Source of the DNA: Tetranychus cinnabarinus
Lineage: Eukaryota > Arthropoda > Arachnida > Trombidiformes > Tetranychidae
Length of the DNA stretch: 64,000 nucleotides
Assembly (NCBI GenBank): GCA_022266195.1
Contig: WHVY01000004.1
Span: forward strand, 8,697,501 to 8,761,500
Reading direction: 5' to 3'
Below are positions 32,491-47,300 of the stretch, piece after piece (position 1 is the stretch's first letter; each line of letters starts with the position of its first letter). The notes beneath the pieces are model-generated. The model was not told the DNA's origin. It made no database searches and saw only the letters and a list, made by a program, of their open reading frames with translations. A program made the position numbers and the translations under genes.

Positions 32491-35400
32491 CCATTCGTTG
32501 CATTTCTCATTCTGACGATGATTTGTTTAATTTTGAATATTTTCAGAGTGAATTCGTGTTTGCTACTCACAATGTGAGTTAGTAAAAAAACTTTAAAATC
32601 AGTTATGATAATGCGCCCACTTCATCAAAAAACCAAGTTGTCTTCAAAATTCAAATGTTAATTTGATATGAATTTTGAGCTCACCTCGTTTCATAGTTGA
32701 GTCGAGATTAAAGAGACGAAACAAGATCGAAGTTAGAAATATAAGTTTAGTCGATTAATTTCAATTATTTTTAGATTACTGAAAAGATAATAAAATGCTG
32801 AGCGTTGCAATGTTTTGACAGTCAACTTTAACAATTGTTTGAATAAAGAAAAGAAAAAATTGTTGCATTATTATCAGAAAAATAACGCTTTTCTTCTTCT
32901 TCTGTCAATCAACTAGCATTGTTTTTGGCAACAACTTGACGTCAATCAACTATTGTTATTGTTATTATTCCAACATGATGATGATAATGATGAGAATGAA
33001 GATTGTACTTAATAACAATAATCATGCAATCAATGGTCAATCAATAAAGCAGAACCAGAAATATTGAACTCAAAACCAATAAGATTAACAATAGACTGGC
33101 AAACAAGAAAAGAGACTGATTCAAAGGTGATTATATTCATGGCTAATAATCATGATAATATCATACGATACATCGATATAATGAAAAGGGAGTGTAAATG
33201 AAATCCACGAAACCCTTTCATCTTCACCATAAAATGAAACAAAATTTTCAGATTTGGATGGCAAAATGGTTCTTAAAGCCAGTTTCGGGTAAAGATGTTT
33301 TCAAACTCCCAGTCAATCCATCCAGTCTCTCAATACATCAAGTAAAAAATATCCCTGTTTCACCAATCCTTTGAGCAAGCAAATAATAACTAAACGAAAA
33401 ATTAGAAAAGCAAAATGTTTTTCTGGTTTTCAAAATTTACTAATAAGCCTTGCAGCCATGTTAACTCTGGATTATCTTATTGATCTTATTAGATTTAGGT
33501 TTGGATTTACGCTAAGTAAGGCTTATAATCAAGTGATATTTGGTCAGGTTGGATCAGCATCGCTTTTACACGAAGAGTTAAAAAGTTTCACTCAATTTAC
33601 ATAAACTCATCTCAATCGACATCATTGGAAACAAAATCATGAAAATGTAGACAATCCAAGAATTAGGAAAAGGAAAATTTCACAGTCTTTTGCAGGATAA
33701 TAAACTTGCTTAATTATTCATCAATGATCATCAGTTATCAATAGTTTAAAATTGCGATTCTGCACTTATCCTTCATCCCTGTTTGAACATGAATTTCTTG
33801 AACTTAAATTGTGATTTAACTGTGAATACTTTTCGCAAATGAAGTTCATGTCTTTCAGACTTGTGCAAACATTTTCTTTGAAATCCTTTCAATCGAAGCA
33901 AAATTTTGACCCAGACCAATTTACGATTCAGGTAAGGTTATCGACTTTGAAGCTGAACCACCACTATTAAAGTGTTTCAAGATCAACGTTAGAAGTTAGA
34001 TCATGATTGAGCTTTTATTGTGAGTCCAATCGAAACGCAATTAGTTGAGTTTTTGTTTGTTGATGTATTAAGATGGTCCAATTAATTTGTCAATGTTGGC
34101 ATATTAACAGTTCGATTAACCTGTCTTGTTCACTTGAAATGGTCAACATGACAGACCAATAATAATGGTAAACAATAGACTAAAGTCGATGGGTTTTGCT
34201 GATCATAAAGTTAATAAATTCATGATGTTTCATGTAATATATGAAAACATGAACTTTAACATCTATCCAAATCTTTATAATGACTAACATCTAGTAAATT
34301 GGTGAACAAGATCAACATTTGAAGGTTCAATTTCATCATTTTACTCTTGAATTATTTAAAAATATTGAATGATCGATTGCCATGAATAGCCAATTATCAA
34401 GTCAAATGGCATCCCAAAGTTGTCTTGTAATATGCTAATGGTGCTTAATCATGAAAAAAAGATGAAGTCAATTGTAAATTCTTGACATGGAAATACCTGT
34501 GGAGAGTAAATTGGCCTTTAAAAATTTAAAGCAACTCAAAGTTACAAGAAAATAAATTTTCAATAAACTTTTTTTCTTCTTCTTCTTCGTTTCTGATGAA
34601 CAAGCAAAATTGAAAGTTGGAAAGGTAAAGTTGAGATGATTCGAAAGATGACGATTCTTTGATATTTGTATTTCACCCAGGAGCTATTAAACTATATTCA
34701 ATAATTTATTGTTAACCTCACAATAGTTTGAAGATGAAACAGACAGAAAAGAGTCTCAACTTGATGATAAAGGGAAAATAAAATTGCGAATGAAAGGCAA
34801 GGGAAGAAGATGAAAAATTCATAACTGGAGAGGAAAAAATAATATTAGAATAAATATTTATCTCATTCAACAGGCAATAATAATATTCATTGAGATTATT
34901 TTTAGATTTTAGATTTCAATCTATCAAGATGTTCAATAATAATGAACGGAAAAAGTAACAAAATACAAAATCAATTTCCTTCGACGATAAGATAAACTGC
35001 TAATAATTATTGCTTTAAATGTTGACATTGATATGCAACCATTTGATAACATTGTATCATAACATTGTTACCAGTCATATTGAGTTAAATTGAAGCGTCC
35101 AATTTATAGCAACTATTAATCAAATATAATATAAAACTTGTGAACAAGATTAAATGGTTAGAAAACCAATAAAAGGTCGAAACAAATGAGCTAAATGTGG
35201 ACTTGAGTTTTAGGTGCAAAGGAGTTAAACCAACCTCTAATCTTAACAAGATTATCTTTAAAACGTCTTAGGTGGCGAAGCAGAGTTTTCCGAGCCTTCG
35301 ACTTTCAAGATTAATGGGTCAAAAGAAAGTGAATAAAATGACAAAATGGCAAATCGGCTTTTAAAATTAATATAATCTATCGAAAGGTTTAACACCAAAA

Positions 35401-38400
35401 TCAGTTTGAACAGAGTGGGGGTCAGTTTGGGCACACAAAGGACGTTCATTGGACAAATTGGAAAATTTTTGGATTGGATCTTTTCATTTACCTTTTTGCT
35501 ACTCACGGATTTTAGTGCAACACTGTTTATGAAAAACGTGAATTCAATTGGTATTAAATTTCAACCATTTTGTCTTTTTGTTCGTTCGCTTTTGTTGTTT
35601 CGTCCTTTGCTATTTTGACTTTCGCTTTTTTCAACTTAAACCGCAAACATAAATCTATTGAAAGGTTTAAAACGAAATCGAGTGATGAGTTTGGGCACAC
35701 TAGGGTGCTCATTGGACAAGTTGAAAAAGTTGAGTTTTTTGCGCATAACATTTTCTTCTTTTCGTCATTATTACTATAGCTCATCCTCTTCTCTCCCTCT
35801 CTCCTTCTCTCTCCACAGTCTCACAGACTCTTTTCATCTACGAATTTTCCTTCAGTTCAACTCTGAATCACTTGAGAAATGGATGTTGTCTGGATAAACC
35901 ATCTTTAACTGTGTTTCACCACTTATCAACATCTTACCACCAACCATTATCAATAGTCGGTCAACAATTTCACCACCATCATCACCTGAATCATCCTCAT
36001 CTCTCCTCTGGGGTAACATGATTAAAATTGTGTCTCAACTTTTCTCAGTGTCTCTCAATTAACCAATTCACCAAACAATCCATTTGGAATCAAAACTAAA
36101 CCTTCTCCGTGCTGTGCTTCAATATCAATCATTTGTTTTCCCAGAATCAAGACAATCAACGGCACTTCAAGTTTCCAAAAACAACTAAATTCACTTGTTA
36201 AAGATTAACAATTATGAGATGTACATCAAAATCAAAGGTAATTTCACTTTTTTCATTCAAATCAATTCCGGTGAAGAGTCAACAAAATGAAACTTGAAAC
36301 AAAAGACATAACCTTACACAAACCCATTGAATCAATCAGTAAAAAACCTTTTTAAAGTAAAAAAATTAGCTAAACAATCAATCAATCAAGTCTCAGTCTA
36401 GACCTTTCAATTGTTTAAAACAATTATCATGTAAATCATGTTAACGAATTTCATTACAACATTGAAACTTTTCTCGGTTACGCTCAACATTTAATCTGTT
36501 TACTTCTTTACTTCAATTAAACAATCAAATTGAGTTCATTCATCAATCTATGCAAATAACAAAGTAACCCTTCACCATCCTCCCACTTATCCCTGAACAT
36601 CAAGATAAACATCTTAACCAATCAATGGAAAGAAAAGAGTTTCCTCTCAAAGAGTTTCATCGATTGTTTAAAATTATATTAACAAATTGATAAAATGAAA
36701 GAAAATTGATCAAGAACAAAATTTTTCCAGGGAGTGATTCAGGGAGTGTTTCAAGTGTTCACTTCACTTTTTCATTATCAACAAAGATATTAATTAAATG
36801 GTAAAGTGTTTTTGATGGTTAAAGTGATGAAGATGTCGAGTAAAAAGAAAGGTACAAAATTGATTCTTAAGAATGTCAATTTGAATCTAATAAAGACAAA
36901 CCAAATTGGTTGAAACCTTTTAAGATATTACTCAGTTATAAAGTGACCATTAAATGTTATCAAGCTTTTATTACTCCTCATAATGGGTTAACAAAGAGAG
37001 AGAGTGAAAGGCGAAAAAACAAGGAAAAAGTGAAAGAAAAACGATTGAACAAGAAACATAAAAAAGTGATAACATGAGAACATGGAGAAGAAAAAGAGAG
37101 GAGAAAAAAAGTTCTGATTCGAGAGAAAAAATGAAACAAGAATCTGTAACCTTCGATGTAAAATGATGTCGATCATTTTCTCTTCTTCTTTCGTATCTTA
37201 TCCATGGATCTGTTTCGTTGAGACTCTAGAGAGTTGGCAGAATAGTCTGTTCATGATGAACTTTGAGTAAAATGAGAAAACTGATAATAGAATAGAAAAT
37301 TTTTTTCCATGTTATTTCAACCATTTTTATCTCATAACTAAAGGTTATTTTCATCTCTTAACTTGCGGCTATTTTACTGATGACTATATACTTTGTCATC
37401 ACCATAAGCTTTCAAAATTCATTGTCTAACATCAGAATCTCATGAGAAGAGAAAAAAGGTAAAAAGTGAAAAGTCGATTTTTTTGCTCATGTTGACATGG
37501 AAATGTCTTGTTGGTCATGGACATGATTCCAGGAAAAGAAAGTTAAAGTGTCAATTTGTTAATCAATTTTTCCATCAATACTTATTATCCATGACCTATC
37601 ATGTAACTGAAGGATAATTTTATCCAATTTAATTTGATAAAGAAAAGTTTACTTTTCAAAGTTTTTTGTTCCCATGAAAGTAAACATGAAACAATGAAAC
37701 TCTTTTTTCACCAATTCGTATTTCCATTGAAAGATCAACAATGGCGCAAGGAAAAAGTATGATTTATTAAATTTTGAAACACAATTGACAGGGAATTGTT
37801 AATTGAAAAGGAAAATTCAATTTAAAGGGAATTTTTTGTCTCTCTAAAAATTAGTTTCCATTTTATGTGGTTGAAAGCAGAGTAAATAATGTTGCTGAAT
37901 TGATTAAATTACATCAACAAGGTGAACTTGATTAGGTTCATTTGATTTGTTTTTGGTGTAAATGTTCAATTGATGAACAGCAAGACAGGTTGGAATCGGT
38001 AAAATCACTTTACTGTGTTCATTTTGTTTACCTTTCAATGGATTAACTTATGGAAGTAGAAGATGAAGAAACGACTGAACGAAAAAAGCGATTTATTCAT
38101 TTTATGTAGCTATTCATTATAATAACTTATCATTATCTTGTTGCTCTTTTCTTTACATGAGAATCATGCTAATCTTGTAAATGGAAAGAAGCAAAATGAT
38201 TACCATTCATTTCCATGAGCAACAAAAAAAAAAGGTTCCTTCTAACCTCAAACGTTAACCATTTGTGAATCACCTTTAACTCCTACTCAAAGTGTTTTAT
38301 CATTATTACAATTATCTTGTTGCGGTTAAGGTTAAGATGTACGGTCCATCAAAAGACGAACACAGTTTTGTCTCCTGTTTATTCAACTCCATTTAACCCA

Positions 38401-41400
38401 AAACCAAACAGCAAAGTACTTAACCCAAGACAGTAAACTTGAACCCAAGACCACTTAGCCTCTTCCCATTAGACTTCATCTTCTTACCTGCCTCTTACGA
38501 GATCAACTTTGCACCCAACTTTTCATTTTCATTATTCACTTATGCAAAGCTTTTCAACTTGCAAACAATTGCCAATTTGGAAATTGAACTTTTCTATTTT
38601 TATCCAATCGATTTAACCCTTTCTCAGCCTTGAAAAGTTCATTATGAAACTCAATCGTCAGATTAACGTCATTTTTCCACCTTCTCTGTGTAACCTTTTC
38701 CTTTGGCCATTGATTCGGCTATTAATTTTTACGATCAACTTTATGTTTAATTATCAACTACTTCTTCTCATTTTAATGACAATTAAAGTGAAAACAATGA
38801 CTTTTTATTATTAATTTTTTCGATCTTATCCTGCTAATAATTTCATTACAACTGAACAGCTACAGAAAATTTATCTTAACCTGAAAGTAATTGCCAACAT
38901 AATTGGTTTATTAACAAATGATTACTCAAAGAAAAATGAACTTTACTAAGCCTTGTTATTTCACTTCGCCAGTTTCCCTTGGATTTGCTATCTGAATATA
39001 TTATGAATGATAAATGATGAGCATAATTAAAAATATTTTCATGAAATAATGCTTAATGTTGGATCGATAAATGTTGCCTTGAATCTTGTACTTAATTTCA
39101 TTCCCTGTTTGGATTGGTAAAGTTGAACCGAAAATCGAGATAAAAGTTTAGTTTTTGTTGGTTAAACAATATTTTCATCAACCTGATTCCATCTCATGTC
39201 AACTTCAATTCTTGCCCGAGCAAAGTATCACATTATCAATCATGTTTATGATCATTTTGTAGCTTTTGATTGATCATTTGATTGGTGAATAAAAAAGACT
39301 CCAGCAAAAAGAGACAAAAACCAGAAAATAATGGAAAACGAGTGGAAAAGTGTATAAAATAGTTTCATCACTTGGAATTGAACTTATTCAACTTCACCAT
39401 CTGTATAACTTATAACTCGATCATGTTCATCTTGGAAAAAATCGAAATATGATATTCCAACTTTACCTTTAGTTATCTTGTGACTCGATTCATTTTCAGC
39501 ATCATTTTATCCTTGCAATTGATAATTCAAGCTGAACCCAAAAAAATGTTCACTTGCATTGTGATGATAAGATGAAGAGCTAGAAAAATGTTACTTTGAC
39601 TAACTGTCACACTTGAGATGATTGATCTTCTCTCTTGTCTCATCTTCTTTAATCACCTTTAGACCAACTTATATCAGCAATTCTCATCATTCCATTGAGC
39701 TTGGAATATAAGATGAGATTAGAAGATGAAAAAAATAGAGAAAAGAAGAAAAAACATATCTTCTCTCATCCATTTTAAACCCTTTCTTTTCCAACCCAAA
39801 TTGCAATGTGACTTGTTAATCCATTGCTTTCCAATATCGTGAAACAATTAACACTAAACTTGAACAATGTTAAATAACTTTTCACAAGCCAAAGCAAACA
39901 CACACAATAATCCGAAGCAAGAAAAAAAAGTTTAATTCCTTTTCTGATAAAAATAAATCTCAGCCAGTTGATAATCTAAATTCACAAATCAACTGAAAAT
40001 GAACAACATGGAAAGATATAATGACAAGTTAATCTGATTGAAGGCAACAACCAAATCCTGAGCAAGTGAGGTTTTCCAAGATGAATTTGATGAGAAGAAA
40101 CAATTTGTAAAGATAAACCTTGGATTGAATCCAGCAAAAGATGATCAAATGAAGAAGAGCAAGAAAAGGAGAAAAAAAGCAAAATTTAGTTTCATGGTGA
40201 AAAAAAGAAAGGAGTGCGACATGATGAAAGTAAAAGACGGATGAAGAAGAAAAGATTTGCCTGGCAAGATTTGGATATGATCACCATCAATATAATCGTT
40301 TATCCTTCGATTCCATCATTTCTCATTTTTATTCCAACTCAAACTTTTCATCATCTCTACCAATCACAATCAATATCGCCTTCACCCAGAAGAAAAATGA
40401 GAGACGAAACAAACAACAATAGAAACTGATGTTTGTGGGTTTTTTCATGGGTCTCAATGTGTCATAATACCAACCAAATTTTTCTCATCCTTTTCTTTTC
40501 CCTCTTCATCTTCAGTTTTTGCAACTTCTTCTTCATCTCGATCTTCTCGTCAACTGAAATGAAAACTTTTACTCTCGAGTTTTACCCTTTCTTTTGCCTT
40601 TTGAGTTCTTAAGAACACTTGAGATTCATTTTTTTCTTCATTCACCTCTTACCTTCATCTTCTCATCGTCTAATTGTCTTGCTTTTCTCATGATTAAATT
40701 AACTTTCCATATGAGGCGAATGTTGGTGGAAAAAAGAATTCATTGTTTTCTTTCAATTTCGTTACGAAGATAATCGAGATATTATTCTTTCCTTTTTGTT
40801 CTCACATTTTTTTTCTTTGCCCTTTTCTTCCTCTGGTCTCATTCATCATGTTTTTACTGATTGATGTTGAGCTGAATTTCAATTCTTGGTGTGTCTTCCA
40901 TGATTGATTTGTCCTTTTCTTTTCCATTTTCTTCATTTTAACATGAAAAGCTTTTTAATATCAAATGATTATCATTTTGATGTTTAAATTGGATAAGTTG
41001 ATCTTCTTTTCTTCGAGTTTTTTTATTCCTTGGAAAACTTTCCAAATCATATTTAAATCGTATTGATTCATCATAATCAATCATGATCATCATTTGTTGA
41101 AAATATGAAGAAAAATATTTTCACCCAAAATGACGAATTATTATTTTCCAGGAAAAAAAGAGACTGAATAACAGACCAATGGTTATCAGCGTGAAAATGA
41201 AACATTACTTGAACACTCACCATGAATCCATTATCATCAACTCACCATGAATGGTTTAATTAAATATTTAATCAATGAAGAAATTAACATTTTCCCTTTG
41301 ATTGTTTACTCAATTGGTTTGCTTCAATCATTGATCAACATTCATCAAATCGATTGCAATTGAAAAAAAATGATTTCCTCAGTTGAAACATGAAACTTGG

Positions 41401-43982
41401 AAGCTATTATTAAAACTAAAAATGAGTTCAAAGTGATGAACAAGTAAATGATTTCAAGCTTAATAAGCATAATTAACTCAACTATATTTTTGTTCACTTA
41501 AAAGGAAACTATCAATTCTGTAAAAAAATTCAATGTTCATTGAGTAAACAAAGTTGTGAGCAAAAATGAAAAGGCTCATGATTGTCAATCAAATTGATAC
41601 ACTTTTGACAAACTATTTTACATTTTTGCTTATAATTCAGATCATTAGTTTTTACAGCTTTCAACTGAACAACCATAAATTTTCAAATCAATAACTTCAT
41701 TTAGCGAAACAGAAACACAGTGAATCGACTAATCAGTTAATCCAGTTTCAACAATTGCTCAAGATTCTGTATTTAAAGGTGAATAAACGAACTTCATGAA
41801 ACTCCAATTTTTGGCTTGAAATCATTTTCGGTTTCAGTCACCTGAAGTAAAAGTCCAACATGAATAGATTTTGAGATTTTTTGCAAATTTGAAGACTTAT
41901 TGATATTGAGTTTGAAACAGTTTCATTTATAAAAATGGCTGAATCGGAATCTGATTAAAATCTAGTTTTTATCGAAACTTGAGTTTAGACTTTTTTTGCT
42001 CTACTTCTTGACTTTTATTCAGTGAAATGAGATCGTAATAAATTTATTATCTCTTACGATTTAAAGCTTTTCATCACCAAATTTAAATCATTTGAAGGCA
42101 ACTTTAAACACATTCAACTTGCAGTAATTGAGTGTTGAAAATTAGAAACTTTGAAATAACAAGAGTAACATTTGACATAATCCTGAGTAGCTAAACATGG
42201 AGTCTCAATGGTATTGCCTTTTAAATTACTTTCAAAGATATTATTCTGATCTTCAACTCACTCCAGTTCAACAATACTTTTTAATGAACAAACAACAAAA
42301 GTTGAAAGCGTCAAATCTGGAAACACTTGAATTTGATGGAATATTTCAAGTTACTTTTTTTGCATGGAAAATGCAATTTGTAACATTTTTTATTTTCATA
42401 TTTCAAGCAAACCTTTTTATCGAGTAATTGGGTGAGTTTCATGAAAATTCAAAATTCCCTTTGAATAGTTATCTCTTGGTTATTTGCAAAAATACAAAAG
42501 TCAAAGAACCAATTCCAAGTTTCTTTTCACAAAATTGTTCAAAATCTACTTTTTGAATCCAATGTCCAGTCACAATCAAATGTTAACATTGTCCAACTTT
42601 TTTCTGCTCGAAACATTGATTTAGAACTCGACTAATTTTTCATTCCATTTTCCGACTTACGAATTTCAACTCAGAAAATATCAGATTAAAAGTGATCTGA
42701 TTAACCAACAACCCAAAAACTGGTTAAGTGAACATTGAAATTCTGGTAATTTGTTGAACCATTTTCAGTTGATGACAAATGAAACACAAATAATATTTTT
42801 TTATAATTTATTATTTCTTTCCATTCTTTACTCAGCAAGCTTTCCAATTGTTCAGTTCAATTGTTGACTTTATCGAACTTTCAATTCAATTTTTTCTCCC
42901 TTTTCAACTTTTCCTTATGAATGTGTAACAAGAGTAAAAATGAAATTGACCAAACATTGAACTGTGAAAAAAGCAAGAGTAAAATGAACCATGAATATCT
43001 TGTGGTCATCTAAGGTCACTTTGAGTTACTTTTCTTTACCTTTTTTTGCTTTCTTTTGATAAAAACTAATGATAATGATAATGATGATCAGAAATGCTAT
43101 TAAATGTTAGAGTAAACTCTTTCTCTTCATTCAATCATTCAATTGCACTTTCATCAACATTCTACATTTAACCTGGTTCCACTCTGAGTTTTCATCTTCT
43201 CTTCCTATTCCTCTTGTTTCTTTGTCATCTTAAGCTAAAGGCTATTGTCACTTAACACAATCATCTATCATCACCTTTGACAGCTTTTATTTTCTAAATC
43301 GTCAGAAAGAAGAAGAAGAATTGATAACGTCAACATGGATTCCATTAACAATTGACCGAAAAGTCAAGTTACTCCATTCACAAGATTAACTCTCACTTTA
43401 CACTTGATTATAACTCAAAGCTTTAATTATAATTCATTCAATTCGATTGATTTGTAACCAGTAAAGTTACAACTAATGGCAACGGGTTTCACTGGAATGG
43501 AATCAACATTTAACTATTTAAATGCACTCATTAAGTGTTGATTAATTTCGAAGATTAAAAAAAGATGAAACAATTGAGAAAAAAAATATTGCGATAAATC
43601 AAGAGTTGAGTTTATCGATAAATGATGATGATTCAACATGATGAATAGCGTTGAAATTGAATTAAATTACACTTGAAATTGAAAGTTAATTTCAAGAGTT
43701 GAATGAAAACAAGTTTCACTGATGTTTCATTTTCACTCAACTAAGCGTAATTAAATTGATTTCATTTTGACGATCAGATTGATGGCAACATCAAGTGAAC
43801 ATGTTGAGCCATTTATTTTCAATCAACATTGTTTCATTGAGAAAAGGTAAAAGGTTTGGAATGGGAAAAACTTGGAAAAGGTCGAGTTTCGAATGTTGGT
43901 TCGAAAGGCTTAAAAAAGGAGGAAAAGATGATGTTAATGAAGATGGGAGTGAAGATGAAAGAGTGGAAAGAGTTACAGTTTA
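32491..43982. other. Gene-poor region, no supported coding sequence
   Basis: This is 11.5 kb of AT-rich DNA with only short frames that lack splice-supported or family-recognisable content. It contains GA/CT-rich microsatellites and a diverged direct repeat near 35373 and 35651. A patch at about 35770-36235 is pyrimidine-rich and ends in an ATG followed by a donor-like AAAG/GTAATT. That patch could be a promoter and first exon of a downstream gene, but there is no proof. Confidence 0.5.
35373..35727. repeat. Pair of diverged direct repeats (~35373-35462 and ~35651-35727)
   Basis: Both units share ATCTAT(C/T)GAAAGGTTTAA, AGTTTGGGCACAC and a CATTGGACAA core in the same order and orientation, separated by about 280 bp. 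The repeat is not a recognised element. The minus-strand frames over the two units also look alike (CPM, then VLNLSID), which follows from the DNA repeat. Confidence 0.6.
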
Positions 43983-44316
43983 GGGCCGATCCGATGAACT
44001 AAAATGTTTGTCAAAATGTTTGTTTATTGGCAATGTTTGTTAAAATTAATCAATTTTGATTAATGTCATTTTAAATCTTAATTAGAAAGCGCCATCTTTT
44101 GTTTTTTCATGATTTTAAAAGATAACTAAAAATAATTTATAATCAAAAAGATAAGAAATTTAATCTGAAAAATGTAAAGGCGCATGAATGAAATGCTTGT
44201 TAATTTTTTGATCGGACAGTGTTAGTGTTGATGACGTAAAAAAATCAAACAAACATTGCCAATTAACAAAGATTTAACCAACATTTTTAACATTTTTTGG
44301 TTCATCGGATCGGCCC
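43983..44316. mobile_element. 334-bp Harbinger/Tourist-like MITE
   Basis: The terminal inverted repeats begin GGGCCGATCCGATGAAC and end GTTCATCGGATCGGCCC, apparently perfect over 17 bp. Weaker inverted similarity extends inward (AACAAACATTGCCAAT against ATTGGCAATGTTTGTT). The element is flanked by TTA at 43980-43982 and 44317-44319. A GGG terminus plus a TTA duplication is the hallmark of PIF/Harbinger (Tourist) miniature elements. There is no coding capacity. The terminal repeats differ from those of the 293-bp MITE at 26668. Confidence 0.93.
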
Positions 44317-44319
44317 TTA

Positions 44320-47300
44320 GTTGTCAAAAAGGACAAGCAAGATAATCTTAGCTATTTTTAGTTGCATCCTGAGAGCCTTTAAAAATTTAAGTCACAGGGA
44401 TGAGTCTTTTGGGTATCGTAAGTCAAATCATTGAACCATTCAGATTGAAAGATGAAAGCTGAGGAAAGAAGGAAAAAGACAAATTTTTAGTTTTCTTGTT
44501 GTTTTGAAAAGACAAGACTTCTTTTCATTTAAACTCCCAGTTGGGAGTTTCAAGTCTCATTGGAGTCACCGTGTTGATATGAGAATGGAAAAGTTGTGAA
44601 GACAAAAAAAGTGATAAACATCTTTTCAGGTAACTCAACTTGTTCATCCTTCATCTTTACCATCGTAATCATCATCATCATCATCAAGTTGTTAAGTTAA
44701 AGCTCGCCTGAGATTCATTTTTGGTTGAGTTAATATTGTGTTGCTTTTGTTTCACATTACAAAATGATTCCTTGGTTTACTCAGTTTATTGCCATAATCG
44801 TTGTGTTTAAATATTAATTGTCATCAATTTGTTTTCACAAATGAAAAATGGTAAAACAATTAAACCTTTACCTCAACATGACAAAGTAAAGTCAATAATC
44901 GATCGATAATGGATGAAAGACTGGAAAAAAATCGATAAATAATCAGAAAGTTAACTAACATTTTTTGTTCTTCTCCATGTTGAATTGAAAAACTTGCAAA
45001 ATTTGCTTCATTTAATCAATTGCTTACAATTGAATGGGTTAATTGGTGAAACTGCATTCCCTAAATTTCAACCGATCGGCCAACCTTTTGAGGCTAAATT
45101 TTTGTTTCAACATTGATTCTTGATCAACAGAACTTGTTGTTTACTCAGAGAACCAATATTTATCAATTAATCATAGTTAAATAATTACTATCATAAATTG
45201 TGGCCCATAAAATGGTTATAAATCAAGTGTTCATTGAAATGGAAAAGCAAACAGAGAAAAGTCAGATTCCTTAATTAAGCCAACAATAATAATAAACAAT
45301 TAAATTCCGTAATAAATCCAATCTATTAACAGTTAACATTAATAAATCAACTTTTCATCTAATTTACAAAAGGTTAAAACCTAGGCAAAAAAAGGAATCA
45401 ACAAAATTGCTAATTAATAACAAGTTATCATAACAGAAATCATTAATTAATCTGTAAAATAAACTAAATTAACGAAATTTTCATTCAACAATTTAGTCTA
45501 TCATGGAGATAATTATGAAAGTAAAATGTTTAATCTTTTACTAATTTGCTTGTAAATCGTTAAGGTTGACTCTAATGGAGACTTTTGATATTCATCAAAA
45601 CCCAAACAATTGTCATTATTGGAGTAACAAGTTGATTCGAGTTGCATTGTTTACCAATTACAATTACTTTTGCGACTCTTACCTAAACTAGGAAAACTTT
45701 AATTGATTAAGTAAATCTCAAAGGTCTCATTATGCTAATTGTTACGATCAACAATTGAACAAGAAAACAAGAAGCAACATCTGAAGGCAAACCCTAGGAA
45801 AAGTAGAGTCTCTTGCCAATGAAACAAAAGTTGACAAAAAAGAGTTTACTTTTACTTCTGTTTTGCTCTTTGTTTCTTTCCGGTAATAATTTTAATTGTA
45901 AACATGTTGTTGAATCAACTGTTCATTTTGTGAATTTGCAAATTTGCAGGGAAAATCTAATTTGCTTGCATTGTCAAAATTGTTGATCGTTAACCTTGCA
46001 AACAATGTTTGACTTTTGAATCATTTTTTTAAAAATAAACCTTTCCAGTTTAACAATGTAAACATTAACGATTTCAAAATTAACTCACAGCTGCTAATTA
46101 TAAACTGAATTGTATTGAGTTCAACTTGAAACCAAACTGAAAAAACTCTGCATCAATCAATGTTAACTAAAAATAATACAATCTTGCCAATAGAGTAAAT
46201 AATAACAATATTGTGGAGAGTAAACATTGGAAATGCGAGCAACTGAAAGAGTTGGTAACTTAATTTAAATTACAAATTATAATCAATTAAAGATAATAAA
46301 TTATCTTTGAATTATAATTTGTTGTTCTTCTCTCATTGCAAACTGGAATACGATGGTGCTAATTATGTTAATGATGTTGATAATGATGATGATGATGAAA
46401 AGTTGAGTTTAGGACTTCACATTGAAATTTGATCTTGGAGCGTTTGTTAACTCTTTTTTCCCCTTATTGATGGAGGATGAGTAACTGAAAGAAAGAGTAA
46501 ACAGAATGATTATAATCTGATGATGTTAAATTTTCATTATCATTTGTACTAGAGGAAAATGAGATGAAAGAGAGAAGAAAAAATTGTTGAGAAAATGTTG
46601 ATATTTAATCTGAAAATGATGATCCATAATTTTGTTTATGGATCATGCATAATGTCATCAACATGTAAGAAAATAATGTTTGTTAGATTAACGATGATGA
46701 AGCTCATTTAGTTGAGAACATTTAACTTTATAAGAGAAAGTAAGATGATGATAATTAATTTCAATTCAATCAGCATTTCTCAACAATATTATAATATCAT
46801 CATGATAATCACCATTTTATCCAATCAATCAATGTGTCACTTAGTCCATTTTTGTCATGTTTTGTGCTATTGGGTAAAGAAGAAGAGAAAAGGGAATGAA
46901 AAATGTGATGATAAAATTCATGTTGATTTAAATCATCAAAAACATGCACTTACATGCACAGTGAGTTCACCATTTGATGGGAAACTTTAAGCTCATTTGT
47001 AATCCGAACTTTATTACGCACTTGGTAAGCTTTACCACGTTGTCTGGTTGTTTTTTACTGCTTGTTTACTTATAAACATGATGAGACGAGTGAATAACGA
47101 AAGTGTCACTGTTTGCTGGATAATACTTTTACAATTATTGATTGGGGAACACCTAAAACCAGGAAACTGTCAATTGGAGATACAATGAAAAATTGAAAAG
47201 GAAACTGAAACTGAATAAAATATCTCACAATGAGCCAACAGACAATGTTTCAAAGTTGACCTTGAGAAATGGTAAGCTGTTTAGATGATCTTTTACACTG

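Noticed and set aside
33371..33604. 77-aa frame with a hydrophobic middle
   Set aside because: It starts at TTG, with no recognisable domain and no supporting splice sites.
35258..35784. Several overlapping 70-80 aa frames on both strands
   Set aside because: Their similarity to each other reflects the underlying DNA direct repeat; no codon or splice evidence.
43795..43983. 62-aa basic frame just before the MITE
   Set aside because: It starts at GTG, and its stop codon is created by the MITE insertion junction. No splice or family support.
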